DNA from: Saprospiraceae bacterium
GTDB taxonomy: Bacteria; Bacteroidota; Bacteroidia; Chitinophagales; Saprospiraceae
DNA: 55,955 nt
Direction: 5' to 3'
Assembly (NCBI GenBank): GCA_026989035.1
Contig: JALSKB010000147.1
Coordinates: forward strand, 1-55,955
The notes below the pieces were generated by a model. The model was not told the origin of the DNA and ran no database searches. It saw only the letters and a list, made by a program, of their open reading frames with translations. A program made the position numbers and the translations under genes. Every line of letters starts with the position of its first letter. Position 1 is the first letter of the stretch. Below are positions 9,070 to 17,824 of the stretch, in pieces.

Positions 9070-11229
9070 TCAGTTTTTGAGCAGTTGCACGATTTGTGTG
9101 TTTGCTCCTTGCCGAATGGATAAGATGTAGAGGCCATCGGCTTGTCCGGAAAGTTTGAGGTTTTGTTCTTCTATAGGGTTTTGGGGTTGCCAGTGGTGTT
9201 GTAAAACTACCTGCCCTAAGGTGTTGTGAATTTGGAGAAAGATGGGGGCGGAGCTTTCCGTAGCCAGTCGGAGGTACAAAGTTTCCGAAGACAGAGGGTT
9301 GGGGCCGTAGCTGAGTAAGCGCAGAGCTAATTTTTCAGGCAAGTATTGCAGGGTGCTGTAGTTGGAGCGTCCATCGAGATCGACGGCGCCAACGCGGAAG
9401 TAAGGACCGGGGATGTCTCTTGTGAGAGGGATGCGTGTTTGATAGTTTCCATTTGCCGAAAGGCTGAAAGCTTGGGTAGTGAGCGCTTGGAAGTTGCTGC
9501 CATCGGCAGAGGATTGCAATTCGTAGTGGGAGATGTTGACTTCATTGGCTACTTGCCAGGAGAAGAGCAGTTCTTGGGAGGAGTTTTGAACATTGAAGCT
9601 TATCCAGTCCAGAGGCATGGAAGCAAGCGTTTGGATTTGGAAGGTGTAGGGCGTTTTCCAATCGCTGTAGCCTACGCCTTGGTGGATGATGCGAAAGTAA
9701 TAGGTGCTTCCCGGGTTGAGTTGGGCTTGGGGGATGACCAGATTTTGGATTCCCGAACCGGAGGAGAAGGAGAGGGCATAAGTGCTCTGGTTACTCATGT
9801 CGGTATAATCAGCCGGGGTGTTGATGAAGAAATCCAAGCGACCGGCCAGATTGGGATTGGGGGTGAGTTGGATGGTCAGGTCGTTGTTGAGGTTGGTGGG
9901 GAGGGTTATGGTGTACCAATCGGGGTCATCGGTATAAGGGGCTTCGGGGGCCTGGGTGGCCCGCACTTGCACCATGCCGAAGTAGAGTTTGTCGGGTTGA
10001 ACGGTCCACTCAAAGCGGGGATAGTCGCCTTCGTCCATGGCTCGAGCGACCAGATTGGGGTCATCGTTGACCGAGGTGTGAAAGACATCGGTAAGCAGGG
10101 TGTCGGTGAGGCGGTGAGCAGTGCCATCGGTGGGGGCCGGTTGATTGCCGTCGTAAAGCCATTGTCGGGACAGTGCTACTACGCCGTCTCCGTTATCGCC
10201 CGTAATGTCCGAGGTGACGTAGGTGTAGCGCAGGTCGGTGGGGAGAGGGATGTCCGGATTATCGTAGGTGCCGTGCCAGATTTCCGAGAAGCCCTGGGTC
10301 GTGCCGTCGATGTTGATGCCGGTAACGTCGGGGCTGGTTTCGTCTCCATCACAATCCACGTCTTCATTCCAGAAGGGAAAGGGCAAGACGCTGAAGTCGT
10401 TTTCATCGCCACCGAAGAGATAGACTCCGGGGCAGTTGAAGAGGTTGAGAAAGCCGCAGCCGTAGGAATAGCGCAGGTCGCGGACGGCTTCGGAGGCCAG
10501 ATCGGGCAGGCCGTCTTTGTTTTGGGGTGGTTGGCTGGGTTCTTTGGAAGGGGAGATGTTGCCCAAGGTGTTGCTGCCTCGGTGGGGTGTGGCCATGGTA
10601 ATCAGCTTGGCTACCCGATGCCCGCCGGTTTGATTGGGATAAACCCACCAACGAGGTGTACCCGAGGGTTGTTCGGGCGTGCGGCGTTGAAGATATTCGC
10701 GGGCTTCAAGTCCTCCCATGGAGTGACTGACGAGAATGACGCGGTCTTTGTCGGGGTTAGCAGCCAGAACTTTTTCTATGCACTTACCCAGTGCGTAGCC
10801 CTGCTTGAGAATGGCCGATTCGTTGCTGTCCGAGTCAAAAGGCGAAGGAGAGTCGCAACCATGTACGATGAGCTGGGCATTGTTGGGATCTTCATTCCAA
10901 AAATTTTGAAAATTGATGGCATAGACACAACCGGCCTGAAGGTTGTTGTCCTCGTTGACAAACTGCACCAGGACGTCGTCGTCTCCTGTGCCTTCTACCT
11001 GGTCGGCTCCCCAGATGTGGGTTTCTTCCGTGGCATTGACTACGGCTTGGAAGACATCAGTCAGGTTGCCCCATACGGAAATGAAATCGGGGTCGTTGTA
11101 AATGTTTTGCCAGGAAAGCTCGCTGCCTGTCCAGCCGTGGAGGAAGATGACGGGATAGACGCAGTCTTGTGGAAAAATTGCGTGAGAGAAAAGGCAAAGG
11201 AAAAAGCTACTCGATATCCATTTTTTCAT
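9070..11229 (-). CDS. Secreted lipase-like alpha/beta hydrolase with T9SS sorting domain
   Basis: This is a 719-residue exported hydrolase. A signal peptide (MKKWISSSFFLCLFSHAIFP) precedes an alpha/beta hydrolase domain. The oxyanion strand HGWTGSELSW comes first, and the nucleophile elbow VSHSMGG follows near residue 165. This resembles PGAP1-like and triacylglycerol lipases. The middle region is beta-rich with a fibronectin-like part (ISHYELQSSADGSNFQ). The last 80 residues form a type A T9SS sorting domain: YGPNPLSSETLYL, then GLYILSIRQG and a terminal LLKN. It should therefore cross the outer membrane by type IX secretion and be released or anchored at the surface. The substrate is not determined. 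A GCCTTTCGGCAAATG motif lies inside at 9450-9464. Repeat copies A and B flank the gene on either side. Confidence 0.9.
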   Translation of the reverse strand: MKKWISSSFFLCLFSHAIFPQDCVYPVIFLHGWTGSELSWQNIYNDPDFISVWGNLTDVFQAVVNATEETHIWGADQVEGTGDDDVLVQFVNEDNNLQAGCVYAINFQNFWNEDPNNAQLIVHGCDSPSPFDSDSNESAILKQGYALGKCIEKVLAANPDKDRVILVSHSMGGLEAREYLQRRTPEQPSGTPRWWVYPNQTGGHRVAKLITMATPHRGSNTLGNISPSKEPSQPPQNKDGLPDLASEAVRDLRYSYGCGFLNLFNCPGVYLFGGDENDFSVLPFPFWNEDVDCDGDETSPDVTGINIDGTTQGFSEIWHGTYDNPDIPLPTDLRYTYVTSDITGDNGDGVVALSRQWLYDGNQPAPTDGTAHRLTDTLLTDVFHTSVNDDPNLVARAMDEGDYPRFEWTVQPDKLYFGMVQVRATQAPEAPYTDDPDWYTITLPTNLNNDLTIQLTPNPNLAGRLDFFINTPADYTDMSNQSTYALSFSSGSGIQNLVIPQAQLNPGSTYYFRIIHQGVGYSDWKTPYTFQIQTLASMPLDWISFNVQNSSQELLFSWQVANEVNISHYELQSSADGSNFQALTTQAFSLSANGNYQTRIPLTRDIPGPYFRVGAVDLDGRSNYSTLQYLPEKLALRLLSYGPNPLSSETLYLRLATESSAPIFLQIHNTLGQVVLQHHWQPQNPIEEQNLKLSGQADGLYILSIRQGANTQIVQLLKN

Positions 11230-11570
11230 GCCAGGGAATTTAACTTAGCCAGTATTTGTCGGGTTTCTTTATACTCATGACGAAGTGGTTTGGGATGCGA
11301 GAGCATCCCAAACTCCCCAACTTTTGCTGGTTTGCAAGTTATAAATATCCCAAACCAAAATGGTTTGGGTATAGTATGGTGGCGGCCGTTTTTGGTAGAT
11401 TCAAGGGTATAGCCGTTTTGATTTTCTCAAGGTATCTTGGTTGGGGGCTGTGTTCCCAATGAATTCCCAAATATAGGTGTTTTGCGTCTAAACTTTTAGG
11501 GTTTTAATTGTTGTCAGCATTTTTTGGATGAGTTTCGGCTTTGATTTGTTGTCCTTTTAGCGGGGTATAT
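11230..11570. other. Intergenic region holding dispersed repeat copy B
   Basis: This gap of about 340 bp lies between the EamA stop and the lipase start. Copy B of the dispersed repeat occupies 11270-11373. The rest is A/T-rich with no gene, clear terminator or recognisable RNA. Confidence 0.6.
11270..11373 (+). repeat. Dispersed ~105-bp palindromic repeat, copy B
   Basis: It starts TATACTCATGACGAAG and ends GGTTTGGGTATA. The large hairpin is TTTGGGATGC / GCATCCCAAA around GAGA. Relative to the other copies, G to T on one arm is matched by C to A on the other, a compensatory change. The small hairpin is CCCAAACC / GGTTTGGG. It sits about 40 bp upstream of the lipase start. Confidence 0.9.
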
Positions 11571-12446
11571 TCACTTTCTCCCCAGGTACAAGCCGACGAG
11601 GATGAGTCCCATTCCTATGAGATGCTCCCATCCAATGGGTTCTCCATCGAGGTAGCCCCATAGGAGGGCTACGAAAGGAATGATATAGCTGACACTGGAA
11701 GCAAAAAGGGCATCGCTGAGTTGTACGAGGCGATAAAAAACCAAAGAAGCCAATACCGTGCCGAACAGGGCGAGCAGAGCGATGTAGCCCAGGGCTTGCC
11801 AGGCTTGAGGGTGAGCTTGCAAAAGGGTTGTAGCATCGCTGAGAAACAACCAGGCCAGAGAAAAGGGCAAAATGAAGACAAAAGAAGCCGTACTGATGTC
11901 GAGTGAGGGAATGTGTTGTAAGTACTTTTTGGCGATGTTGGCACTAAGAGCATAACAGACGGTTGCCAGCATGACGAAGGAGGCATAGGTAGCTTGCTTG
12001 GGTATGGCCTGTATGCTTCCACCGCTTTGGCTTACCAACCAGATGGCTCCGGCCAAACCTAACAAGATACCCAAACCTCTCAAAGTAGTGATGCGCACGG
12101 AAAAGAAGAGTAAGCCGATAACCATGGTAAACAAGGGTGTCAGGGAGCTTATAATTCCCGTTAAAGAACTGTCGAGTTGAGTTTGGGCCAGGGAAAAGAG
12201 CAAAAAAGGCAAGAAGTTGCCGATGATGCCCACGGCGAGCAGGGGTTTCCAATCGACCCAAGGCATTTGGCGAAAGCTTTTGAGGAACCAAGGCAGGAAG
12301 AGCAGGCCGGTGATGCCCAGGCGCAGCGTAGCGACCTGAGCAGGAGAGAAAACTTCCAAGCCTCGTTTGATGAGAATGTACGAACTGCCCCAAACCAGGC
12401 CCAGGGACAACAACAGCAAAAAGCTCTTCGCCTCTTTGGTCAACAT
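11571..12446 (-). CDS. EamA/DMT-family permease
   Basis: This is a 291-residue inner-membrane protein of the drug/metabolite transporter superfamily, with ten predicted membrane segments arranged as two EamA repeats. Typical features are the N-terminal LVWGSSYILIKRGLEVFSP and the mid-protein LTPLFTMVIGLLFF. Near the end are a C-terminal YIIPFVALLWGYLDGEP and IGMGLILVGLYL. The direction of transport and the substrate cannot be read from sequence. It lies ten bases downstream of the lipoprotein gene on the same strand, so the two probably form an operon. Confidence 0.93.
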   Translation of the reverse strand: MLTKEAKSFLLLLSLGLVWGSSYILIKRGLEVFSPAQVATLRLGITGLLFLPWFLKSFRQMPWVDWKPLLAVGIIGNFLPFLLFSLAQTQLDSSLTGIISSLTPLFTMVIGLLFFSVRITTLRGLGILLGLAGAIWLVSQSGGSIQAIPKQATYASFVMLATVCYALSANIAKKYLQHIPSLDISTASFVFILPFSLAWLFLSDATTLLQAHPQAWQALGYIALLALFGTVLASLVFYRLVQLSDALFASSVSYIIPFVALLWGYLDGEPIGWEHLIGMGLILVGLYLGRK

Positions 12447-12456
12447 GTAGGAGATC

Positions 12457-13401
12457 TTATTTGAAAAAATTCAGTTTCAAGCTGTCTCGTAACTTCTGAA
12501 ACTCGTTTTTGTTTTGCTTCCAGTATGGCCGTCTGGCACTTTTGATCAAGCTGGCTTTGACGAGCGTTTCCTTGTCGTTTTCCTCTGTCCAACCCAAGAT
12601 TCGGTAGGGGAAATTGGCTTCAAAATCTATGGTTAAAGTTCGGGGCAGATGCAGGTATTCCAGCACGCACTTCGGGTTGGCTTCTCCGCTGAGGTATTTC
12701 AAACGGGCAGCGCGTGGGCTTTCCTTTTCGTGAGAGAGGCGCAGGAAAAAAGAGCCGGGGATGAAGTTGTATTCGCCTTCCGGCAAAACGTTTGGCCCCA
12801 TGCGCAAAAGGTTGAAGAGGTCATCTTCTAACAAGAGGTTTTTTTCTTGTAACAACTTTTCTCGATCGCCGACGTCTCCAAAGTAGGAAAATCGCTTTTC
12901 TCTATAGCCTTTTTCTTCTCTGTTGAACTGCAGGAAGGATTGCCCGCACCAATCTTGAGTACTGAGGGTGAGCTTGAGCGCAGGTTCTTGTTTCTCGGTA
13001 GATACGGGAGTAAAAACGGAGTTCATCAGGGAATAATCGTAGATACCCGTAACAAAGCGCCAGATGGTGTTGCGCTTGAGTACGCTGATTTTGCCGTTTT
13101 CGGTTTCTTGTGCGCTTTCGATTTTGACTTGGCGGAGAGGGTCAAAGTCTTCGGTAACGAAAATCATCAAAGCCTGGCCTTGGCGTTTTTCTCCGTAGCG
13201 CTTGATTTCCAGTTGGTAGCTGTTCAGTTCGGCCTGGCCGGCATACCAGTATTGCCTGAAAGCATCGTCTTGTGTTTGCTGGATTAGTGTTGCAGGTGGT
13301 TTGGTTGTTGTGAATGGGTTGAAGGTCGAGGATTCACAGGAAGGCAGGCCCACGATGCCACTGATAAGGAGTGCAAGGCAAAGAGGTATTTTCGTTTTCA
13401 T
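12457..13401 (-). CDS. Conserved Bacteroidota lipoprotein (family often mislabelled Maf)
   Basis: This is a 314-residue predicted lipoprotein. The start at 13401 (MKTKIPLC) gives a signal peptide ending in a lipobox-like GLPSC. The mature part contains QYWYAGQAELNSYQLEIKRYG, GQALMIFVTEDF, VTGIYDYSLMNSVFTPV and QDWCGQSFLQ. I recall these blocks from a widespread Bacteroidota lipoprotein family that databases sometimes call septum formation inhibitor Maf, without resemblance to true Maf. No catalytic motif is visible and the function is unknown. It is the first gene of a likely operon with the EamA permease and diverges from prs. Confidence 0.8.
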   Translation of the reverse strand: MKTKIPLCLALLISGIVGLPSCESSTFNPFTTTKPPATLIQQTQDDAFRQYWYAGQAELNSYQLEIKRYGEKRQGQALMIFVTEDFDPLRQVKIESAQETENGKISVLKRNTIWRFVTGIYDYSLMNSVFTPVSTEKQEPALKLTLSTQDWCGQSFLQFNREEKGYREKRFSYFGDVGDREKLLQEKNLLLEDDLFNLLRMGPNVLPEGEYNFIPGSFFLRLSHEKESPRAARLKYLSGEANPKCVLEYLHLPRTLTIDFEANFPYRILGWTEENDKETLVKASLIKSARRPYWKQNKNEFQKLRDSLKLNFFK

Positions 13402-13493
13402 GAGCAAAGGCTTTTTGGAATTCTTTTTACCTTTGCCTTGCGGCAAAAGCAATTCGATCTGAGGGGGCATGTATCGTTCTGTAAAATTGCATC

Positions 13494-14432
13494 ATGGTTG
13501 AAGTCAAGCTCTTTTCGGGAGAAGCATCCAGGTATTTAGCCGAAAAGATAGCCGATTTTTACGGCATCGGGTTGGGTGACTTAAACATCAGTCGTTTCTG
13601 CGACGGTGAAATTCAACCCGTCATCAACGAGTCTGTGCGTGGTGCCTATGTATTTTTCATACAATCTACTTTTAGCCCTTCGGATAACTTGATGGAGCTT
13701 TTGCTGATGATTGATGCAGCAAAGCGGGCTTCGGCAGATTACATCACGGCTGTCATTCCCTATTACGGCTATGCCCGTCAAGACCGCAAAGATAAGCCAA
13801 GAGTGCCCATTTCGGCGAAGTTGATAGCGAATCTTTTGCAAGCTGCAGGCGCCAATCGCATTATGACGATGGACTTCCACGCCGATCAGATTCAAGGCTT
13901 TTTTGACATTCCGGTGGATCACCTTCGGGGTGAAGCCATTTTTATGCCCTATTTGCAGCAGCGGGATTTATCTCAAGTTGTTTTTTCTTCACCCGATGTG
14001 GGCGGGGTGAAACGAGCCAGGGCTTACGCCAAATTCTTTCAGCGCGATTTGGTCATTTGCGACAAGCACAGAGAGCGGGCCAATGAGGTGGCGGGTATGA
14101 CGGTGATCGGCGATGTGGAAGGGGCTGACGTAGTTCTGGTCGATGATTTGGTGGATACGGCAGGTACGCTTTGCAAGGCAGCAAAAGCTTTAATGGATGC
14201 CGGAGCGCGTTCGGTGCGTGCCTTGGCGACCCATCCGGTGCTTTCCGGCAAGGCCTATGAGCGCATTCAGGAATCGGTGCTGGAGGAGTTGCTGGTTACG
14301 GATACCATTCCCTTGAAAGAAAACAGACCGACGGAAAAAATTAAAGTCTTGCCCACGGCCAAACTTTTTTCCCGGGCTATTCGGAACATTCACGAGCACC
14401 GCTCGATATCGGCCTTATTTATGAATCGCTAA
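13494..14432 (+). CDS. prs: Ribose-phosphate pyrophosphokinase
   Basis: This enzyme converts ribose 5-phosphate and ATP to PRPP, the precursor of purines, pyrimidines, histidine, tryptophan and NAD. The 312-residue length is normal. Visible motifs are the flexible ATP-binding region YYGYARQDRKDKPR and MTMDFHADQIQGFFDIPVDHL near residue 125. The PRPP loop VVLVDDLVDTAGTL lies near residues 205-218. The start at 13494 (MVEVKLFSGEASRYL) matches the family. A TAAAATTG box ends four bases before the ATG, again pointing to a leaderless mRNA. It is divergent from the lipoprotein gene. Confidence 0.97.
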   Translation: MVEVKLFSGEASRYLAEKIADFYGIGLGDLNISRFCDGEIQPVINESVRGAYVFFIQSTFSPSDNLMELLLMIDAAKRASADYITAVIPYYGYARQDRKDKPRVPISAKLIANLLQAAGANRIMTMDFHADQIQGFFDIPVDHLRGEAIFMPYLQQRDLSQVVFSSPDVGGVKRARAYAKFFQRDLVICDKHRERANEVAGMTVIGDVEGADVVLVDDLVDTAGTLCKAAKALMDAGARSVRALATHPVLSGKAYERIQESVLEELLVTDTIPLKENRPTEKIKVLPTAKLFSRAIRNIHEHRSISALFMNR

Positions 14433-14541
14433 GGCCGTTTGTGTTGCAGACCAAAGCTGTCGGCAGGGCATTGACTTCTTGATTGAGCGAGAAGGGTTTT
14501 CTTCCGGGATGTTGTCCGGTAGATTGACAACCGAATAAGTT

Positions 14542-16047
14542 ATGCAATCACCATCAGAAACTCAGGGTTCTTCTGCAAAGGCCCGCGATTTGGAGCATTT
14601 TTTTTCTGCCTTTCGGCAAAATATCCTCGGTGTAGATGCGCGTTTTAGCACGCCTTACGGAGAGGTGCCACTGGTGTATGCCGATTGGATTGCCAGCGGT
14701 CGATTGTACAAGCCGATTGAAGAAATCTTATGTGAGCGCTTTGGCCCCATGGTGGGCAATACGCATTCCGAATCCAGTGAGACGGGCCGCATCATGACGA
14801 TGACCTATCACCTGGCTCATCGCATCATCAAAGAACATGTGGGCGCTTCGGAAGACGACATCATCATCACCGCCGATTCGGGCATGACAGGGGTGTTGGC
14901 CAAGTTTCAGCGCATTTTGGGCTTGCGGGTGCCCGAGCGCCTGCTCAAATACATGGATATTCCCCGCGAAGAACGACCTGTGGTTTTTATTACCCACATG
15001 GAACACCATTCCAACCACACTTCTTGGTTGGAAAGCATAGCCGATGTGGTGGTTTTGCCACCGGACGAGCAGCTGCTGGTTCAGCCTCAAGCTTTGGAGG
15101 AAGCGCTGGAAAAATTTGCCGAAAGGCCCATGAAGATAGGCTCTTTTTCGGCTTGTTCCAATGTTACGGGCATCATGCCGCCTTATTACGAATTGGCTGA
15201 AATCATGCACCGCCATGGAGGCTATTGTTTTGTGGACTTTGCCGCTTCTGCCCCTTATGTGGACATCAACATGCACCCCGAGCACCCCGAGCAACGCCTG
15301 GACGCCGTTTTCTTCTCTCCCCACAAGTTTTTGGGCGGGCCGGGTAGTTCCGGCGTCTTGGTTTTTAACAAGTCTCTTTACCACAACCGCATTCCGGACC
15401 ATCCGGGTGGTGGCACGGTAAAATGGACCAACCCCTGGGGAGAATACAGCTATGTGGCCGATATCGAGGCGCGCGAAGATGGAGGTACTCCGGGTTTTTT
15501 GCAAGCTATTCGCACGGCTTTGGCCATTCGCTTGAAAGAAAAAATGGGGGTTGAGCGCATTCGGGCGCGGGAAGAAGAGTTGGTGAAGCGGGCTTTTGAA
15601 CTGCTGGAAAACGTGCCGGGTTTGCACGTCTTGGGAGGAGAGCACAAAGAGCGCCTGGGCGTCTTTTCTTTTTACTTGGAGGGCATACACCACAATCTGG
15701 TGGTGCGCCTGCTCAACGATCGCTTTGGCATTCAAGTTAGAGGAGGCTGCTCCTGTGCCGGAACTTACGGGCACTACCTCTTAGATGTAGATTGGAAACT
15801 CTCTCACGAAATTACTCGCCGTATTGAACAAGGAGACCTGTCCTTGAAACCGGGCTGGGTACGCCTGTCTTTGCATCCGACCATGAGCAATGAAGAACTG
15901 GAATACATCGGCAGAGCTTTGATGGCCGTGAGCGAAAACATCGCTTCTTGGAAAGAAGATTATTGCTATGACCCCGCAACCAACGAGTATTATTTTTGCA
16001 ATGAACGTCCCAATCCGGAAGCCTATAGTTCTTGGTTTGAGCTTTAA
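14542..16047 (+). CDS. Class V aminotransferase (cysteine desulfurase-like)
   Basis: This is a PLP enzyme of 501 residues. The PLP lysine K262 sits in FFSPHKFLGGPGSSG. HMEHHSNHTSW and FVDFAASAPYVDI supply the usual cofactor contacts. GGCSCAGTYGHYLL (C403 and C405) resembles the active-site cysteine region of SufS-type desulfurases. The protein is about 100 residues longer than SufS, with extensions at both ends. The C-terminus has an unusual YCYDPATNEYYFC segment. No Suf or Isc genes are nearby, so it may act on a different sulfur or amino substrate. Two copies of the short motif lie inside (14608-14620 and 15115-15127), in opposite orientations and different reading frames. Confidence 0.88.
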   Translation: MQSPSETQGSSAKARDLEHFFSAFRQNILGVDARFSTPYGEVPLVYADWIASGRLYKPIEEILCERFGPMVGNTHSESSETGRIMTMTYHLAHRIIKEHVGASEDDIIITADSGMTGVLAKFQRILGLRVPERLLKYMDIPREERPVVFITHMEHHSNHTSWLESIADVVVLPPDEQLLVQPQALEEALEKFAERPMKIGSFSACSNVTGIMPPYYELAEIMHRHGGYCFVDFAASAPYVDINMHPEHPEQRLDAVFFSPHKFLGGPGSSGVLVFNKSLYHNRIPDHPGGGTVKWTNPWGEYSYVADIEAREDGGTPGFLQAIRTALAIRLKEKMGVERIRAREEELVKRAFELLENVPGLHVLGGEHKERLGVFSFYLEGIHHNLVVRLLNDRFGIQVRGGCSCAGTYGHYLLDVDWKLSHEITRRIEQGDLSLKPGWVRLSLHPTMSNEELEYIGRALMAVSENIASWKEDYCYDPATNEYYFCNERPNPEAYSSWFEL

Positions 16048-16074
16048 TTGCAAGAAGTTTCGGAAGCTTTTCTC

Positions 16075-16827
16075 TTAAAACGCATATCTGATCCCCGAGC
16101 GCATGTTGTGAGAAAAAGCAGGTATTTCGGGGGGCGTTCTGGAATCGTAGAGCAAAGAGAGTGAATTGGTAAAGCTGACTTGTTTGTTGAATTTGACCAC
16201 TAAGACGGTGTTTGACGAAAGTCTGAAATCTTTGAAGTCGGAAAGCAAGGGTTGAAAATAAGAGGTGGAAGCCAAAACGGCGTTTTTTGTTAGTTTAATG
16301 CGAAGGGAGAGGTAGGAACTCATGCGATGATCGCGATGAATGGCTTCAGTGGCTTCTTCGTCGTATTCAAACATGTAGGCCATGCCGGCGTAAATGGAGT
16401 GTTTGCTTTTTCCGCTGAGAAGAAATCGGCCACCACAGCCGAGCAAAGCCCGAAGCTTGATTTGAAGGTTTTCGTTGTACTGGAGTTGTCCGAAAAATTC
16501 GTGGGTGTACCAGGGGGAATAACTGATGTTGTAGCGCAAGTGTTGAAACCCCTGATTGACAAAGCTGGTTTCTCCTGCTTTGACAAATTGTACATTGGTG
16601 ATGGAGAGTACGCGGCGGTTGAGGTGTTGAAATTCCAATTGGAAACCACCACTCAGGTTCAATATGGTTTGGGTGTTTTTTACCCAGTTGAAGCTCAGAT
16701 CAGCGCGCTCATACCAGCCGATGCTGTCATTTATGTTGCGGCGCTTGTCCTCGATGTTGACAATTTGAGCAGGGAGAAGTACGAGAAAAGTTAGATATAG
16801 AAAGAGTACGGAAAGCAGACGAATCAT
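16075..16827 (-). CDS. DUF481 family outer-membrane protein
   Basis: This is a 250-residue predicted outer-membrane beta-barrel. The start at 16827 (MIRLLSVLFLYLTFLVLLPAQ) gives a clean signal peptide; the longer frame adds ten residues before it. The mature part is made of alternating amphipathic strands, for example FQLEFQHLNRRVLSITN and HEFFGQLQYNENLQIKLRALLG. It ends in an aromatic residue (SGIRYAF), as many barrels do. The pattern fits the DUF481 (YdiY-like) family, whose role is unknown. A TAACTTTG -7 box lies upstream on the minus strand at 16855-16862. Confidence 0.82.
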   Translation of the reverse strand: MIRLLSVLFLYLTFLVLLPAQIVNIEDKRRNINDSIGWYERADLSFNWVKNTQTILNLSGGFQLEFQHLNRRVLSITNVQFVKAGETSFVNQGFQHLRYNISYSPWYTHEFFGQLQYNENLQIKLRALLGCGGRFLLSGKSKHSIYAGMAYMFEYDEEATEAIHRDHRMSSYLSLRIKLTKNAVLASTSYFQPLLSDFKDFRLSSNTVLVVKFNKQVSFTNSLSLLYDSRTPPEIPAFSHNMRSGIRYAF

Positions 16828-16990
16828 TTGGTTGGGGTTGAATTTAAGATGTGGCAAAGTTAGGCAAACATACGCACTTGCTTTGGTCGCTGGTAAGCAA
16901 AGAGTTGGAGCCCTTGGAAGCTGTTGTTTAGGGCTCCGAGGAAGGCCCCGATTCTTTGGGTTTGATCATGGAAGAGATGAAAATGATTTA

Positions 16991-17094
16991 TATAGCCATG
17001 GCGAAGTGGTTTGGGGGGCGTCAGCCTCCCAAATTCCCTATCTTTTGCCCGTTTGCGAGTCGTAAATATTCCAAATCATTTCGGTTTGGGTATA
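16991..17094 (+). repeat. Dispersed ~105-bp palindromic repeat, copy C
   Basis: It begins TATAGCCATGGCGAAGTGG and ends GGTTTGGGTATA. The large hairpin has loop GTCA and one mismatched pair. The small hairpin CCAAATC / GGTTTGG contains G-T pairs. It lies between two divergent genes and ends 13 bases before the rhomboid ATG. Confidence 0.9.
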
Positions 17095-17107
17095 AAATTG
17101 AAAGAGT

Positions 17108-17821
17108 ATGTTGTTTCCCATAGGCGATGATCAGGTTCAGGGAGGTTACTACCCCCGATTCAGCTATGGTCTCATTGCGTTTTGCATTTTGTTCTTTTTT
17201 ATTCAAGCTCAATTTAAAGACTGGCTCGTTTGCTCCTTGGGTGTTGTACCGAATCAAATCACGCATGGTCGAGATTTGTACACCTTAATCAGCAGCATTT
17301 TTTTACATGCGAATCTTCAACATTTGGTTGGCAACATGCTGTTCCTCTGGGTTTTTGCAGATAATGTAGAGGCCAATATCAACAGCAAAAGGTTTCTGCT
17401 TTTCTTTTTTGCGGGAGGGGCTGTGGCCGCTTTGGCCCATGGTTTTGTTCAGGCTGATGCTGCCACGGACTGGTGCTGTGCTTTTTGTAATGGAGGTTGT
17501 GAAACGACTTATTGTCAGGGAAGTGTTCCTATGATAGGAGCCAGTGGAGCGATCTCTGCCGTCTTGGGATCTTATTTGGTGATGTTTCCCTTGTCGCGTA
17601 TCAGGGTATTGTTTTTACTTTTTTCTTTTCGGGTTCCGGCTTTTGTATTTTTGGTTTTTTGGATTCTTCTGCAACTGAACAACGGGCTTTCCACGATGGG
17701 GGGTGAAGAAACCAATGTAGCTTGGTGGGCCCATATAGGAGGTTTTGCTTTTGGCTTGTTGGCAGGGGTGTATTTTAGGAGCTTGTCCGAATTTATAGGT
17801 TTGGGTGAAAGCGAAGTTTAA
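17108..17821 (+). CDS. Rhomboid family intramembrane serine protease
   Basis: This 237-residue membrane protease has about six membrane segments. Catalytic features are H72-x3-N76 (HLVGN), the GASG box with nucleophile S146, and the base H209 in WWAHIGGFAFG. It cleaves membrane proteins within or near the bilayer; its targets are not known. It is odd in having five cysteines (123, 124, 127, 131, 136) packed into the loop just before the GxSG helix, which may bind metal or form disulfides. The start at 17108 follows dispersed repeat C by 13 bases, so the repeat may contribute the promoter or leader. The riboflavin gene on the other strand converges with a three-base gap. Confidence 0.94.
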   Translation: MLFPIGDDQVQGGYYPRFSYGLIAFCILFFFIQAQFKDWLVCSLGVVPNQITHGRDLYTLISSIFLHANLQHLVGNMLFLWVFADNVEANINSKRFLLFFFAGGAVAALAHGFVQADAATDWCCAFCNGGCETTYCQGSVPMIGASGAISAVLGSYLVMFPLSRIRVLFLLFSFRVPAFVFLVFWILLQLNNGLSTMGGEETNVAWWAHIGGFAFGLLAGVYFRSLSEFIGLGESEV

Positions 17822-17824
17822 ACT

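Noticed and set aside
8859-9080. Peptide of the type YPNRNGLxYLRLANGQK encoded by the reverse strand of several repeat copies
   Set aside because: The frame is open in some copies only; copy B has a stop in the middle and copy C ends at the hairpin. The shared peptide follows from shared repeat DNA, not from a gene.
9346-11280. Long plus-strand open frame of 644 codons opposite the lipase gene
   Set aside because: It is an antisense shadow of the lipase. It has no recognisable domain, its composition is glycine/valine-rich as expected from the complement, and the lipase has clear motifs and a T9SS domain.
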